Shown one piece after another: positions 46,497 to 58,079 of a DNA stretch of 64,000 bases. The notes beneath the pieces are model-generated. The model saw nothing but the letters and a program-made list of their open reading frames with translations, was not told the origin of the DNA and searched no databases. The stretch covers positions 344,937,165-345,001,164 of the forward strand of contig NC_133330.1 of NCBI RefSeq assembly GCF_042186555.1. Reading direction: 5' to 3'. Made by a program: the position numbers and the translations under genes. Numbering within the stretch: the stretch's first letter is position 1; every line of letters starts with the position of its first letter. This DNA comes from Aquarana catesbeiana (taxonomy: Eukaryota; Chordata; Amphibia; Anura; Ranidae).

Positions 46497-46700
46497 CGTG
46501 AAATGATTGAGACCCCTATAATCAATACAAGGTCTCAGTTCACCACTCTTCTTCTTTACAAAGAAGAAACCAGCACCAGCAGGAGACGAGGATTTGCGGA
46601 TGAAACCTCGAGAAAGTGCGTCTGCAACATACTCCTCCATGGCCTTATCCTCCAAGATCGACAAAGGGTAAACCCAGCCACGAGGAGGTATGGCACCAGG
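46497..46700 (-). pseudogene. Reverse transcriptase, N-terminal fragment
   Basis: Includes DKAMEEYVADALSRGFIRKS, SPAGAGFFFVKKKSGELRPC and IDYRGLN, the fingers region of gypsy RT. It follows the preceding frame after a single in-frame stop (46701-46703). The palm with the catalytic YxDD motif and most of RNase H are gone; sequence jumps to STKNVRADALS near 46497. Confidence 0.9.
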
Positions 46701-47504
46701 TTAAAGGTCAATTGCGCAATTATAGGACCGGTGTGGAGGCAAACTACCGGCATTACCTTTGTCAAAGACATCGCTAAAACTGCGGTAGTCCTCCGGAAGG
46801 GAGGTGAATGAAGAGGTGCACAGGACCTTGGGTATCTTCTGGAAGCATGTCTTACTGCATTGTGATGACCAGGAGAGAACCTCAGCATGGAGACAATCAA
46901 AAGAAGGGTTGTGCCTCTGTAACCAAGGATAACCAATAACCAGCAGAAACTTAGGTGAGGAAATAAATTGGAATTGGATTATCTCATGGTGAAGGGGCCC
47001 TACGGCCATGGACAACGGAACAGTCTCATAAGTCACATGGGCAGGCTGTAGAGGTCTCCCATCAAGAGCCTCAATGGCAAGTGGAGTGTCATGCAGCTGC
47101 AGCGGAATCGAGTGCTCCGATACAAAGGCAGCATCAATGAACAGGCCTGCAGCCCCAGAGTCGATTAGAGCTTGTATCTCGACGGACGACTCAGCCCAAG
47201 AAAGGGTGACCGAAACCAGGGGCTTATCCTTCTGGATAACTGGGGATGAAACAAAGCCACCTAAGGTCTGTCCATGACAGGACCTCAAGGTTCGGGCGTT
47301 CCCTGGACGGGTAGGACAAGACTTCAAAAAGTGACCTGCCTGGCCACAATAAAGGCACAATCTCTCCCTCCTCCTAAGGGCTCTCTTGTCCGCAGAGAGA
47401 CGCGTGCAACTCAAGTGCATGGGTTCACCTTCACAGACTGACTCGGTACCAGGAGGCATGGGAAGTGAGGGAGGCAAGGGTGGGACTGCAAAGCTCGGAG
47501 ACAA
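46701..47504 (-). pseudogene. gag zinc knuckle, aspartic protease and RT start
   Basis: A 267-codon open stretch. It contains CLYCGQAGHFLKSC (C-X2-C-X4-H-X4-C nucleocapsid knuckle). IQALIDSGAAGLFIDAAFV follows, the DSG active site of the retroviral-type protease. It ends with LPEDYRSFSDVFDKGNA and HRSYNCAIDL, the usual start of gypsy RT. A TAA at 46701-46703 interrupts it. The length is natural for this part, so decay here is mild. Confidence 0.92.
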
Positions 47505-48250
47505 ATGTACAGGAGGCTTCTACAAGCGCTCCTTAAAAGAAAGTCTTTCTCTGAGTCTGGAGTCAATGAGGATGGCAAATGTGATCAACTTCTCCAGCTC
47601 AGTGGATATATCTCGGGCTGCTATCTCATCCTTGATGGTATCCAAGAGACCATGAGGGAAGGCAGCCACGAGGGCCTCATTGTTCCACAAAACCTCTGCT
47701 GCCGGAGTACAGAATTCAGTGGCGTAATCGGCAACAGTTCTCGTACTCTGTTTAATGCGGGAATGTCAAATAGCCCTTTAAAGGAGGCCACAAACTCAGG
47801 GTAACTCAAGACAACAGGTTTTTGCATCTCCAACAGAGGGTTGGCCCAGGCCAAGGCTCTCTCAGAAAGCAAAGATATAACAAAACATACTTTGCTTCTG
47901 TCTGTAGGAAACGCCTGGGACAGCATCTCAAAGTATATCTCAACCTGGTTGAGAAACCTTCTGCATTGGACTGGATGGCCCCCAAATCACTAGGGAAGCA
48001 GAGCGGAACCAGACATACCTCTTATAGAGGTAATACTCCAGGTGGGTGCCTGCACAGAGACTAGCGCAGCAGAAGGGACGGCCTTCAACTCAGGTTATAC
48101 CGGAGCAGCCACAGTGGGCGTTTCCAGGTGAGCCGTGCGACTCAGGAGCATTTGTATCACCATGGCAAATTGATCCATGCGGTGATCCTGGTCATCCAAT
48201 CTGGAAAAAATATTACCAACACGTGGATTGACCGTATCTTCATGGCCTTC
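47505..48250 (-). pseudogene. gag capsid region, frameshifted
   Basis: From the LTR side: RLDDQDHRMDQFAMVIQMLL (N-terminal region), then FPTDRSKVCFVISLLSERAL near 47850-47920. Finally KDEIAARDISTELEKLITFA and ILIDSRLRERLSFKER reach a stop before the zinc-knuckle frame. Pieces lie in different frames. This order is the standard gypsy gag. Confidence 0.85.
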
Positions 48251-48256
48251 GCCTAC

Positions 48257-48647
48257 TGTCAGAAACTATGAAATCAGACCGAGACAGAAGTACAGTTAAA
48301 TCACACTTGTTTAATAATAAAAGTAAATAGAAAAACATAGTCAAAAACATAGCCAGAGTTCGGATAGTCAGACAAGCCAAACATCAGGGAGCCCGAGATG
48401 AGCGTAGTAGAACAGCAAGCAGGATCAGGAGCCAGAAGGAATGTCAGCCAAGCAAGTCTTTAACAGGAACACAGGAGATTTGACCAAGGCGAAGGCAGAG
48501 GTCATCTGGGCTGGACAGCTTAAGTAGGCAGGACTGAAGAGCAGGATATCATCAACAGGTGAGTCACTGTGGAGAGATGGGAGCTGGCAATTAGCCGACA
48601 GCTGAGTGGCCAGCTCAGAGAAGGAAAGGCTGAGCCCAGCCCTGACA
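48257..48647 (-). repeat. Gypsy 5' LTR, 391 bp
   Basis: Minus-strand sequence begins TGTCAGGGCTGGGC and ends AGTTTCTGACA, so TGTCAG/CTGACA termini bound it. gag coding starts within about 50 bases of its inner edge; a clear primer-binding site was not identified. The 3' LTR is not in the window. Confidence 0.75.
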
Positions 48648-48681
48648 GGTCCCAAGGCTGTGGGTACCAGTGCTGTAAATT

Positions 48682-49010
48682 AGTTACATAGTCAGGTTGA
48701 AAAAAGACACAAGTCCATCTAGTTCAACCAAAAATAAATAAATAAATAAATAATAATAATATCCCATATACACAATCCTTCACCCACAGGTGATCCAGAG
48801 GAAGGCAAAAAACCCCAGGAAAGCATGATCCGATTTGCTACAGCAGGGGAGAAAATTCCTCCCTGATCCCCCGAGAGGCGATCGGATTTTCCCTGGATCA
48901 CTTTTACCTATAAATGTCAGTACCCCGTTATATTCTGTACATTTAGGGAAGAATCCAGGATATATAGCAATCTACTAAGCTGACCAGAACCACCTCTGGA
49001 GTCTAGGCTG
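48682..49010 (+). repeat. Interspersed repeat D-related copy
   Basis: TTACATAGTCAGGTTGAAAA, GACACAAGTCCATCTAGTTC, an (AAATA)n run, ATCCCATATACACAATCC and AATTCCTCCCTGATCC: a variant of the family at 12774. Confidence 0.75.
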
Positions 49011-49373
49011 GGTCCCAAGGCTGTGGGTACCAGTGCCGCACTGCCGATGTGACCGGTCTGCGATTACCAGGGGTCAATAAAAAATTCCAGGGACGCTGGG
49101 ATCAAGGAGTAGAAGTAAGACCAGTGTCATGGTGTCCAGTGTGGTGTCCTGCAACCAAGAGGGCGGAGCTCTACCTCTCCCGCTTCCTGGGGCGGAGCAG
49201 TCTGCCAACAAGGCAGAACTTTTCGAGAGTGGAATAGTCCTTTGTCAAGGTGTTTCTTTGGTGGCAGACCACTCTGACCCAGGGAGTGGATAAGGAGAAC
49301 TTCTATTTATATAGCGCTGGACATTTTTGCATTACTTTACATACTGCACATCAGTTCCTGTCCTTAAAAGAGA
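49011..49373. other. No gene seen
   Basis: GGTCCCAAGGCTGTGGGTACCAGTG occurs at about 49012-49036 and also at about 48649-48673, flanking the D-related repeat. Near 49303 is TTATATAGCGCTGG, a fragment resembling repeat C. Confidence 0.4.
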
Positions 49374-49377
49374 AGTT

Positions 49378-49818
49378 CGGAATTTATTTTTTAAATCATA
49401 CTTAGCTGGCGGGGGACAGATGCAGCATTCACCTAGGTACAGTAGACTGAGAACTAAACGATCAAACACAGTCGATCGCTTTGTTTTCGGAGCTCTCTGA
49501 GCAGAGAGCAGTGACTATCAGTCACCGACTCTCTGCTCTGGCCCCCTCCCCCCCACACGCTGGAGCACTGGGCTGCGGGACTGGCTGGCTCTCGGTGGCT
49601 CTCTGAGAGGCTGAGCCAAGTGCCGGCCCAGGTTTCTGGGTATATCCTTACCATATGGTCTCAATCTTTGCCCAGCCTGGACTGGCTCTGTGGCATCAGC
49701 TGACAGCAGGCTTCAGCCCGCTGTCTGCTGAAAATGGGTCACAGGAGTGCAGAACGAACGACACTCCTGTGATCCGCAGGATAAGTACAGCTAAACCAGC
49801 TTTCCCCGTACTTCTCCT
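49378..49818. mobile_element. TTAA-flanked element A, uninterrupted copy
   Basis: AAGAGAAGTTCGG at the left and, from the right, AGGAGAAGTACGGGG form short inverted ends, with TTAA at 49374-49377 and 49819-49822. The interior matches the split copy at 37759-38623 (CTGAAAATGGGTCACAGGAG, CCAGCCTGGACTGGCTC). Confidence 0.7.
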
Positions 49819-49822
49819 TTAA

Positions 49823-50825
49823 CCACTTGCCAACCAGCCTTCGCCATTATACGGCAGCAGGTCGGCTCGTTCCAGCGCATCGCTGTAACTGTCCGTCGGC
49901 TCCTTTAAGAGCCATAGCAGGCGTGCGCCTGCTGCATGGCGGGGAACTTGATGAGCGTGGCCGGCGGCCGTGATGTCCGTCAGCCAGCCGCGATCGCGGG
50001 CACGAGAGCCAGAACGGGGATTTGTGTGTTCTGACAGGAGAGGAGAAACAGATCTGCTGTTCATAATAATCAGGAACAGCGATATTTATTTTTATTTATT
50101 TATGGTACTTATATATATACAATATGTCTCCTCCTCTAGTCAGTCCCCTCCCCCCCACTGTTAGAAACACACATATGGGAACACATTTAACCCCTTGATC
50201 GCCCCCTAGTGTTAACCCCTTCCCTACCAGTGACATTTACACAGTAATCAGTGCATTTTTATAGCACTGATCGCTGTATAAATGTCAATAGTCCCAAAAA
50301 TGTGTTAAAGGTGTCCAATCTGTCGGCCGCAATGCGGCAGTCCCGCTAAAAATCACAGATCACCGCCATTACTAGTTAAATAAATAAATAATAATAAAAA
50401 TGCCATAAATCTATCCCCTATTTTGTAGACTATATAACTTTTGTGCAAACCAATCAATATACGCTTATTGGGATTTTTTTTTACCAAAAATATTTAGAAG
50501 AATACCTATTGGCCTAAACTGATGAAGAAATTTGTTTTTTAAGATTTTTTGTTTGGATATTTATTATTGCGAAAAGTAAAAAATATTGTTTTTTTTTTTT
50601 CAAAATTGTCGCTCTTTTTTTGTTTATAGCGCAAAAAATAAAAACCGCAGAGGTGATCAAATACCACCAAAGGAAATCTCTATTTGTGGGGAAAAAAAGG
50701 ACGTCAATTTTGTTTGAGTACAGCGTCGCACGACCGCGCAATTGTCAGATAAAGCGACGCAGTGCCGTATCACAAAAAAATGGCCTGGCCATTAAGGGGG
50801 AAAGTCTTCCGGGGCTGAAATGCTT
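49823..50825. mobile_element. TTAA-flanked element B, long copy
   Basis: Begins CCACTTGCCAACCAGCC right after the TTAA shared with element A. Matches 36840-37754 through CCCCTTGATCGCCCCCTAGT, CAATCAATATACGCTTATTG and CGACCGCGCAATTGTCAG. The right end GGCTGAAATGCTTAT is a mutated form of the usual AAGTGGTTAA. Confidence 0.7.
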
Positions 50826-50934
50826 ATGGATGTTACAGTCTAACGGCCCTATTTTACATATATACATATACTATATACTATATAATATAATATACATACT
50901 ATACATATACTAGGACCAATGTAGACGGGAGCCA

Positions 50935-51092
50935 TTTAACCTCCCAGCATGTCCTTGTGGTGTGGGAGGAAACCGGAGTACCCGGAGGAAACCTGCACAT
51001 ACACAGGGGGAGCATGCAAACTCCAGGCAGATAGTATCTTGACTTGGGTTTGAGCTAAGGACCCCAGTGCTGTAAGGCACTGCTAACCACTT
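50935..51092 (-). repeat. tRNA-derived SINE-like copy
   Basis: On minus: AGTGGTTAGCAGTGCCTTAC (A-box region), GGGGTCCTTAGCTCAAACCC (diverged B box), then TTTGCATGCTCCCCCTGTG and CTCCGGTTTCCTCCCACACC. This arrangement is a widespread fish/amphibian SINE. Confidence 0.7.
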
Positions 51093-51745
51093 TTGGCTGA
51101 AAAATGCCCCATTGGAAGACACCATAGCGAGTCTTGCTTTTACTCGCTCATCATTGGTCCTTGGATGTGGTTCAGAATTGGGTATCACCACTGGCCATGG
51201 CAGGGAGGTTCCTGGATTCCACTCAGAGGATTGCAGCTTCGGCTACACAAAACAAAGCCTACTGTTACATTGATCTAAATGCGTCAAATGATTGGATTTC
51301 ATGTTGAATAAAGTAACATTGTTGCACTAGATTGGTTGTTGTATCTTTATTTTAGTGTTTTGATGTTTGTTTCCAAGTTGCAAGACTTGTGTGATGTACT
51401 AAATGAATTCCGTTCTCCTTGGACTTATTTGCTCCACCCTGATTGCCTGGTCATGACTATATTTGGAATTGATTGTTGACTTACATTGGATACCCTTTTT
51501 GCAACCAACCACCTTCATCCTCTTATGAGCTTAATATTTAAAAATGTATTAACTTCCAAAAGATTGGACCCCAGGGAGTGTCACATGACTGCAGAGGGGA
51601 CATTGTCAGCTCAGGAGACTGGAGAGCAGAGAATTGTCTGGGTACAGAGATATCTTATCTGTATTTACTACACGTTGTATCAAAATTACCACAATGAATA
51701 AACATAACAGGGCTGGGGCACCGGAAGGGGGGGGGGGGGTCATTT
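51093..51745. other. No gene seen
   Basis: AT-rich single-copy-looking sequence; poly-G at about 51728-51739 before the hAT-like insertion. Confidence 0.4.
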
Positions 51746-51753
51746 GCCTAACA

Positions 51754-53154
51754 CAGTGGTCTCCAAACTGCGGCCCAGGGGCCTAATCCAGACCTTTACC
51801 TGCTGTTATCAGGTCCTTGGGGCACTATTCTCCCCCCCCCACTGTCAGCAACAGTGGGACACTATTCCTCCCACTGATACCAATGATGGGACACTATTCC
51901 TCCCACTGATACCAATGATGGGACACTATTCCTCCCACTGTTACCAATGATGGGACACTATTCCTCCCACTGATACCAATGATGGGACACTATTCCTCCC
52001 ACTGATACCAATGATGGGGCACTATTCCTCCCACTGATACCAATGATGGGACACTATTCCTCCCACTGATACCAATGATGGGACACTATTCCTCCCACTG
52101 ATACCAATGATGGGACACTATTGCTCCCATTAATACCAATGATGGGGCACTATTCCTCCCACTGATACCAATGATGGGACACTATTCCTCCCACTGTTAC
52201 CAATGATGGGACACTATTCCTCCCACTGTTACCAATGATGGGACACTATTCCTCCCACTGATACCAATGATGGGACACTATTCCTCCCACTGATACCAAT
52301 GATGGGACACTATTGCTCCCATTAATACCAATGATGGGGCACTATTCCTCCCACTGATACCAATGATAGGACACTATTCCTCCCACTGATACCAATGATG
52401 GTGCACTATTCCTCCCACTGATACCAATGATGGGACACTATTCCTCCCACTGACACCAATGATGGTGCACTATTCCTCCCACTGACACCAATGATGGGAC
52501 ACTATTCCTCCCACTGATACCAATGATAGGACACTATTTCTCCCACTGATACCAATAATGGGGCACTATTCCTCCCACTGACACCAATGATGGAACACTA
52601 TTCCTCCCACTGATGCCAATGATGGGGCATTATTCCCCCCACTGACACCAATGATGGGACACTATTCCTCCCACTGACACCAATGATGGGGCACTATTCC
52701 TCCCACTGACACCAATGATGGGACACTATTCCTCCCACTGATACCAATGATGGTGCACTATTCTTCCCATTGACACCAATGATGGGGCACTATTCCTCCC
52801 ACTGACACTGACACCAATGATGGACCACTATTACTTCCACTGACACCAATCATGGGGTATTATTCCTCCCACTGACACTAAAGATGGGGCACTATTCCAC
52901 TCACTGTTACCAATGATGGGACACTATTCCTCCCATTGACACCGATGATGGGACACTATTCCTCCCATTGACACCAATGATGGCGCACTATTCCTCCCAT
53001 TGATACCAACAATGGGCCACTATTAGTCTCTCTAATACTAATTATGGGGCCTCTAATGGCAGGACATTTTCTTCTCCCACTGGCTATAATCTGGCCCCCT
53101 AAAGTTTGAAGGACAGTATACTGGCCCTTTGTTTAGAAAGTTTGGACACCCCTG
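51754..53154. mobile_element. hAT-like element, 1401 bp, exact 8-bp duplication
   Basis: Left CAGTGGTCTCCAAACTGC, right (other strand) CAGGGGTGTCCAAACTTTCT. GCCTAACA occurs at 51746-51753 and 53155-53162, identical. The interior is a 32-bp minisatellite with short unique shoulders (CGGCCCAGGGGCC left, AATCTGGCCCCCTAAAG right). No transposase. Confidence 0.92.
51818..53050. repeat. Minisatellite, 32-bp unit, ~38 copies, inside the hAT-like element
   Basis: Unit GGGACACTATTCCTCCCACT plus GATACCAATGAT. ATAC and ACAC variants are segregated: mostly GATACC on the left and GACACC on the right. Multi-unit blocks with TTGCTCCCATTAATACC recur near 52120 and 52312. Confidence 0.95.
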
Positions 53155-53162
53155 GCCTAACA

Positions 53163-56100
53163 CTTTAGCTCTGAAAGGTGTCCCCATATTAGAAAGTAGA
53201 GGGGTTATATTTAATATGGACATTAGCACAGGCTCAGTGGCTCTTAAGTCCCCCTCACATGGGTGGCCAGCGGGGGTCAGTAAAATAAGGTGGATGAGCT
53301 CTGTTCTACTGCCCGCCCAAAGCCTAAAATACAGCCGAAGGAGGCTGTTCTCATGCCATGGCCCCAACAAATTTAGCGCAGCTAGTTGAATTGAGTGCCT
53401 GTCAATGGGGCCCTATTGTAATATTCTGCTCACCAACAAAAAAAAGAAAAAACAGGCATTCAAGAGGATCGCCTCCTGAACACCTGACAGCGGATCACTT
53501 TTCAAAGCATGGGCTAGTGTGAACTTAGCCTTATGGTGGCATCCTTTTGGGTCCAGTTCCCCTTAGGTACCTGTGTGGTAAGTTGTGGATCCTGGGCTAA
53601 GAAGACAGAACCCAACAAGCCTGGAGTGAAGAAGGCTGGACTCATGGTAGTTGAAATACAACCGAGGGTCGAACCAGTCAGGACCAGACATCACCAAAGT
53701 GTGAGAAATGATCAGAGTTGGGCTGTGCCAGAGCCCAGGGGTCTGTACAATGAGATTCAAAAACTGTGCATCAAAACCAATACACAGGATGAAGGTTGGT
53801 GTAGAAAATGACAATAAGGTCATGCCAGGGATGTATGTACTGTAGGAACTGGATTCCACTCATCAAAGTGTTATGGTTGAAGAAAGTGAATGATGGGCTC
53901 CAGTAAGGCTGCTCTCTGCAAAAATAGGGTACCCTTAACTGGAGGACCCAAAGTCTGGGGTCCACATGTCAACAGTCCAATGAGAACATCAGCACAAAGA
54001 AGTGGGAGTCCAACGTCTTATAATAATGGTAGTCATTTACAACAAGACAATGCGTTTTTGAGAGCACAAAAATCTCTACATTCTTCAAGCTCAGAATATT
54101 GATCAGGAGAATTCAAGATGGTTCCACCATTAAATATCTGAAAGGTGAAATATGGAAAGCCTCAAGGAGCATGACAGATAGAGTTGAAGGTCAAACAGGT
54201 AAGATCAACCATGTGGTCATACTGGGAAGACGTAAGCATAATCTCCCCAGGAAGCCACAAACACTACAATGAGCAACCAGACTCCAAAGTTTGGCGTGCT
54301 TTTAAAGGATGCATGAACATAGCGTGCAGGTTGACACACCAGGAGGAATGGGTGACAAGGGATTCAGTGGAGACCATGGATGAGGAAAGACCAGCAGGAG
54401 AGTGGAGAACCTCAATGGAGATTTTAGAAAAGTAAGTCCAAGCAGGCCTTCCAACCACACAATGTACAACCACAACCCAGGAAAACCATCAAGCGCTCGG
54501 TTGGATGAATGTTTGGATGGTAAATTCCTAACTGGGGGGGGGGGGGGGCTGGGGGGCACGAAAATAGAGACCTCCTATGAACTTCCAACATGAAGATCCA
54601 GCAGTCTTCCAAGAACAATGAGTACTTGACATTCAATCTGAACAAACAAATGCTGCCGAATGCTCCGAAAGCCTGACATGATCATGGAGGATATTATCTG
54701 GAGATGATATTAAAGGAGGCAATGAACACAAACAACATGATAGGACAACATAAGTCCTATTTTCCTTTCCTGGACGCAGGTGTAAAATGAGAGGCTGAAG
54801 GGCCTCTCCGCAAACAACGCTCATTAATTACACGCTAAGCGCTGTGACGGCTGCCATGTTAAGTACAGATGGATTGTCTGGTGAAGTGGCTGCACATAAA
54901 AGCTGGTTTGATCTGAAGACGCGACTGACCTCACCGGGGTGCCCGAGTGACTACATAGGCGCAGAGCTATGTCCCCCGCCGATGAAGAAAAGGGACGCGA
55001 ACAAAGAGGAACGTCTCCGTGCGTGTGGGAGCTCAGAGGGTTATTAGAAGTTGGGCGTCGGTTAAGTGGATCTCTACTAAAAAAATTATTATTTTAGACT
55101 ACGGCGCTGAATGGATGCGCGGGCTGAGGATAATTTGAAACGGCTTTACAATAACGGGGTGACTGGAAGGGCACAGACTTAATTTCTAGCAAAGATAATA
55201 ACAGAATCCATCCAGAATGGCGCTGGACATAAATAGAACTTTACCACCGAGAGACCATTCAGCACAATAGGCTCCTTCAGTGGGACCAGCTGGGGCCCCC
55301 TGGGGGGGCTGAGCGGGACGTCAGGAGATGGAAGATGAGGAGCCATCTTGTCTTTAAGAGATCAGACAAGGATAACAAAGGATGGAGGGGGATCATATAC
55401 AGGTAATGTGGACCTGTCTTCAGATTTCGTTTCCATGTTAAGTGCAAAATGTTAAGTGTTATGTCGCTGAAACACTTCCAGATATTCGTTACTCCCCATG
55501 ACAGTGCTTTCATCTGCTTTTCTCTCTAGAAGGGCGGCACCATCTTTGTTCAGCTCTCACCCAATGTCAGGGTCCAGATCTGAACCTACGACCTCTGTGA
55601 TGTCTGGCCCTTCCCAATGTGCCCCATGAGATGCTGGACAGCTCCCTGTCTGATCTCGTAGGACAACCTTGCCTTGTCTCTCGTTTCTGGTGAACCTTGA
55701 ACTCTTTGCTCCTTCCGGGAACTTCCTGATTTAAGCCGTGTCTCTGCACTTCCTGTTTGCCAGATTATTGTGCCAGATTATTGTGTTCTCTCCAGCCAAA
55801 CATCTCGCTCATGGCTCACAACAAAAATTACAGGTGTCGGTCGCTCAAGGCTCCACCAGGTCCACCAGGTCCTCTTGCATGACAAACAGCTAAGAGTGCC
55901 GACAGTAACAGAGCTTATCATATCAAAACATCTAGTAGGGAAAGGAAGTCCTAAAAGTCGCACATCACAGCAAAGTTTTGTAAGGAGGCGTATGACAGCC
56001 TCAGCCTGGGCACCAATGTCACACGGTATTTGTGCAGAGGTTTTTCAAATGCAAATGTAAAAAAAATAAATAAATAAACTTTATTGAATTAAAAGAAAAC
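53163..56100. other. No gene called
   Basis: Single-copy-looking sequence. Poly-G at about 54534-54548. A pyrimidine tract ending CTTTTCTCTCTAG at 55518-55530 resembles an acceptor, followed by short open frames, none matching a family. HLQQDNAF near 54040 faintly recalls transposases but is too short. Confidence 0.35.
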
Positions 56101-56116
56101 AAAACACTAAATATAT

Positions 56117-56239
56117 TATTAGATTGTAAGCTCTTCTGAGCAGGGCCCTCTTAATCCTCTTGTATTTTATTGTATTATAACTGTATTGTCTCCCTTTTAT
56201 ATTGTAAAGCGCTGCGTAAACTGTTGGCGCTATATAAAT

Positions 56240-56275
<36 letters not shown>

Positions 56276-56280
56276 TAATA
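56117..56280 (+). repeat. Interspersed repeat C with (AAT)n tail
   Basis: AGATTGTAAGCTCTTCTGAG, CAGGGCCCTCTTAATCC, AAGCGCTGCGTAAACTG and TTGGCGCTATATAAATCC, then (AAT)n. The most complete copy in the window. Confidence 0.85.
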
Positions 56281-56574
56281 ATAATACCCCCATTTTTCTG
56301 TAAAATGTGAAAGTTGATGATACGCTGAGTAAATAGGCACCTAACATGTGACGCTTTTAATTTGCGCACGCTCGTGAAATGGCGACAAACTACAGTACAT
56401 AAAAGTCTCCATAGGCGACGCTTTAAACATTCTTACAGGTCTAACGTTCGCGGTGATACCTCACATGTGTGGTGCGAACATCGTTTACATATGCGCGCGC
56501 GACCTACGCATGTGTTTACTTCTGTGCATTAGCATGGAGGGATGGGGGCACTCTAAAAAAAAAGTTTTCATTAT

Positions 56575-56870
56575 TTACTTTATTTACACTGTCCCTTCAT
56601 TTTTATTTATTTTTTCTTATTTTATTTATTTATTTATTTATTTTACACTGTCCCTTTCATTTTTTTCTTATTTTATTTTATTTTTTTTACACTGTCTCTC
56701 CATTTTTTTTTATTTATTTATTTATTTATTTTACACTGTCCCTTCATTTTTTTCCTATTTTATTTATTTATTCATTTATTTATTTGACACTGTCCCTTTC
56801 ATTTTTTTTCTTATTTTATTTATTTATTTATTTGTTTATTTTACAATGTCCCTTTCATTTTTTTTAAATA
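56575..56870. repeat. (ATTT)n-rich minisatellite
   Basis: Five copies of ACACTGTCCC-TTCATTTTTTT separated by TTTATTTATTTATT runs, unit about 55-65 bp. Confidence 0.85.
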
Positions 56871-56960
56871 CTTTTATTCCTATTACAAGGAATGTAAACA
56901 TCCCTTGTTACCTGTTAAAAAAAATATCCCTTGTAATAAGGGATGACAGGTCCTCTTTAT

Positions 56961-56998
56961 GGAGAGATCTGGGGGTCAAAAAGACCCCAAATCTCTCC
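56961..56998. repeat. Strong hairpin
   Basis: GGAGAGATCTGGGGGTC, loop AAAAA, GACCCCAAATCTCTCC; near-perfect stem of 16-17 bp. It belongs to a dispersed repeat I know from frogs rather than to a terminator. Confidence 0.6.
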
Positions 56999-57010
56999 AT
57001 TACCTTTAAA

Positions 57011-58079
57011 AACAAATGATCAAAAAACAAAACAAAAAAAAATTTAAATATTTTGGTTTAAAACAAAAAAAAAAATAGTTTACTTCCATCCTGAACCGGT
57101 AGATTAACTTGTATTGTATAATTTATAACTAACTTTTATCTTAAATTGTAACTGAATTGTATTTTAACGTTTATATAATTTGTATTATAACTTGTATTTT
57201 AAGTTGCAAATAACGTATTACAACAGTGAATGGCGTGAGCAGAGCAGAGCGGCGTGGTGACGTTCAGTGGAGGATCTCCTGACAGATTTTATCTTTATTT
57301 TTGGGGGGGGGTTTGTTGGGGGGGGTTTGTTGGGGGGTTCATAGACTTTAATGAGATCTCTGCAGTTCCCAGTGAGGGAAATCTCCCAGTTCTGCTCATC
57401 AATGCCATGATTATAGGAGACATCAGAGGCCTCCCAGGATATGATTTCTTAGAAATCTTCTCTGGAGATCTCCAGACCTCAGCAGGATGATGTGTTGTCC
57501 GTCTCCTGGAAGAGGTCGGTTAGCAGCGTGCGCAGTGTGGTCAGCTCACGTTGGTTCAGCAGTGTTGTTGGAGGACAGGAGAGGAGCTGATAAGGGTTGC
57601 TGAGGCTGCATCTCCCTCACTATCTGTCCCATGCACGTTGGTGTCTTTATCACCGCGGGACCTGCAGGGACATCTCCAATCACAAAGCCCGCCGGCTCCT
57701 CGTACATCAAAAACAAACTCCAGAACTGGGGCTTATCCAAACTGACCGGCTCGGCAGATGTCCCCCTTTTATCACGACCGTTACTTCTGGCCGTGCGCTC
57801 TTCCTATCTGTTAGGACGAGGTTTGCCAAAACACGCGCTGGCATTTTCCAGACACCACGCCGCTTTTTTTATTTTATTTCCATCATTTTAGAGTCAGGAA
57901 TTCCTTTCAGTAAATGTGACGGTTCAACCCCCCCCTGTGATCTCCGAGGCCAGATTTCATCCAGCAATCGAAGAATAGGATCGAGTCCGCGCTACAGGTA
58001 AGAGAACCCCCCAAAACAGTTAGGGGACAAAGTCCCCTAGTGCCCGGGGCGAAGGTGACAAAAAGTGCCCCCCACCCCA
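57011..58079. other. No gene called
   Basis: Open frames 57254-57490 and 57597-58001 (+) match nothing known. 57250-57500 is non-repetitive. Poly-G at about 57302-57310. Confidence 0.3.

Larger units (their letters stand above)
45936..48647 (-). mobile_element. Ty3/gypsy LTR retrotransposon, truncated and internally deleted
   Basis: Read on minus: LTR (48257-48647), gag, CCHC zinc knuckle, protease, start of RT, a deletion, end of RNase H, integrase zinc-binding domain and start of the integrase core, then truncation at about 45936. The order RT-RNase H-integrase identifies Ty3/gypsy. Frameshifts and stops make it defective. No second LTR was found. Confidence 0.93.

Noticed and set aside
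54030..54100. HLQQDNAF peptide resembling a mariner/Tc1 catalytic motif
   Set aside because: Only eight residues with no other transposase motif nearby; likely chance.
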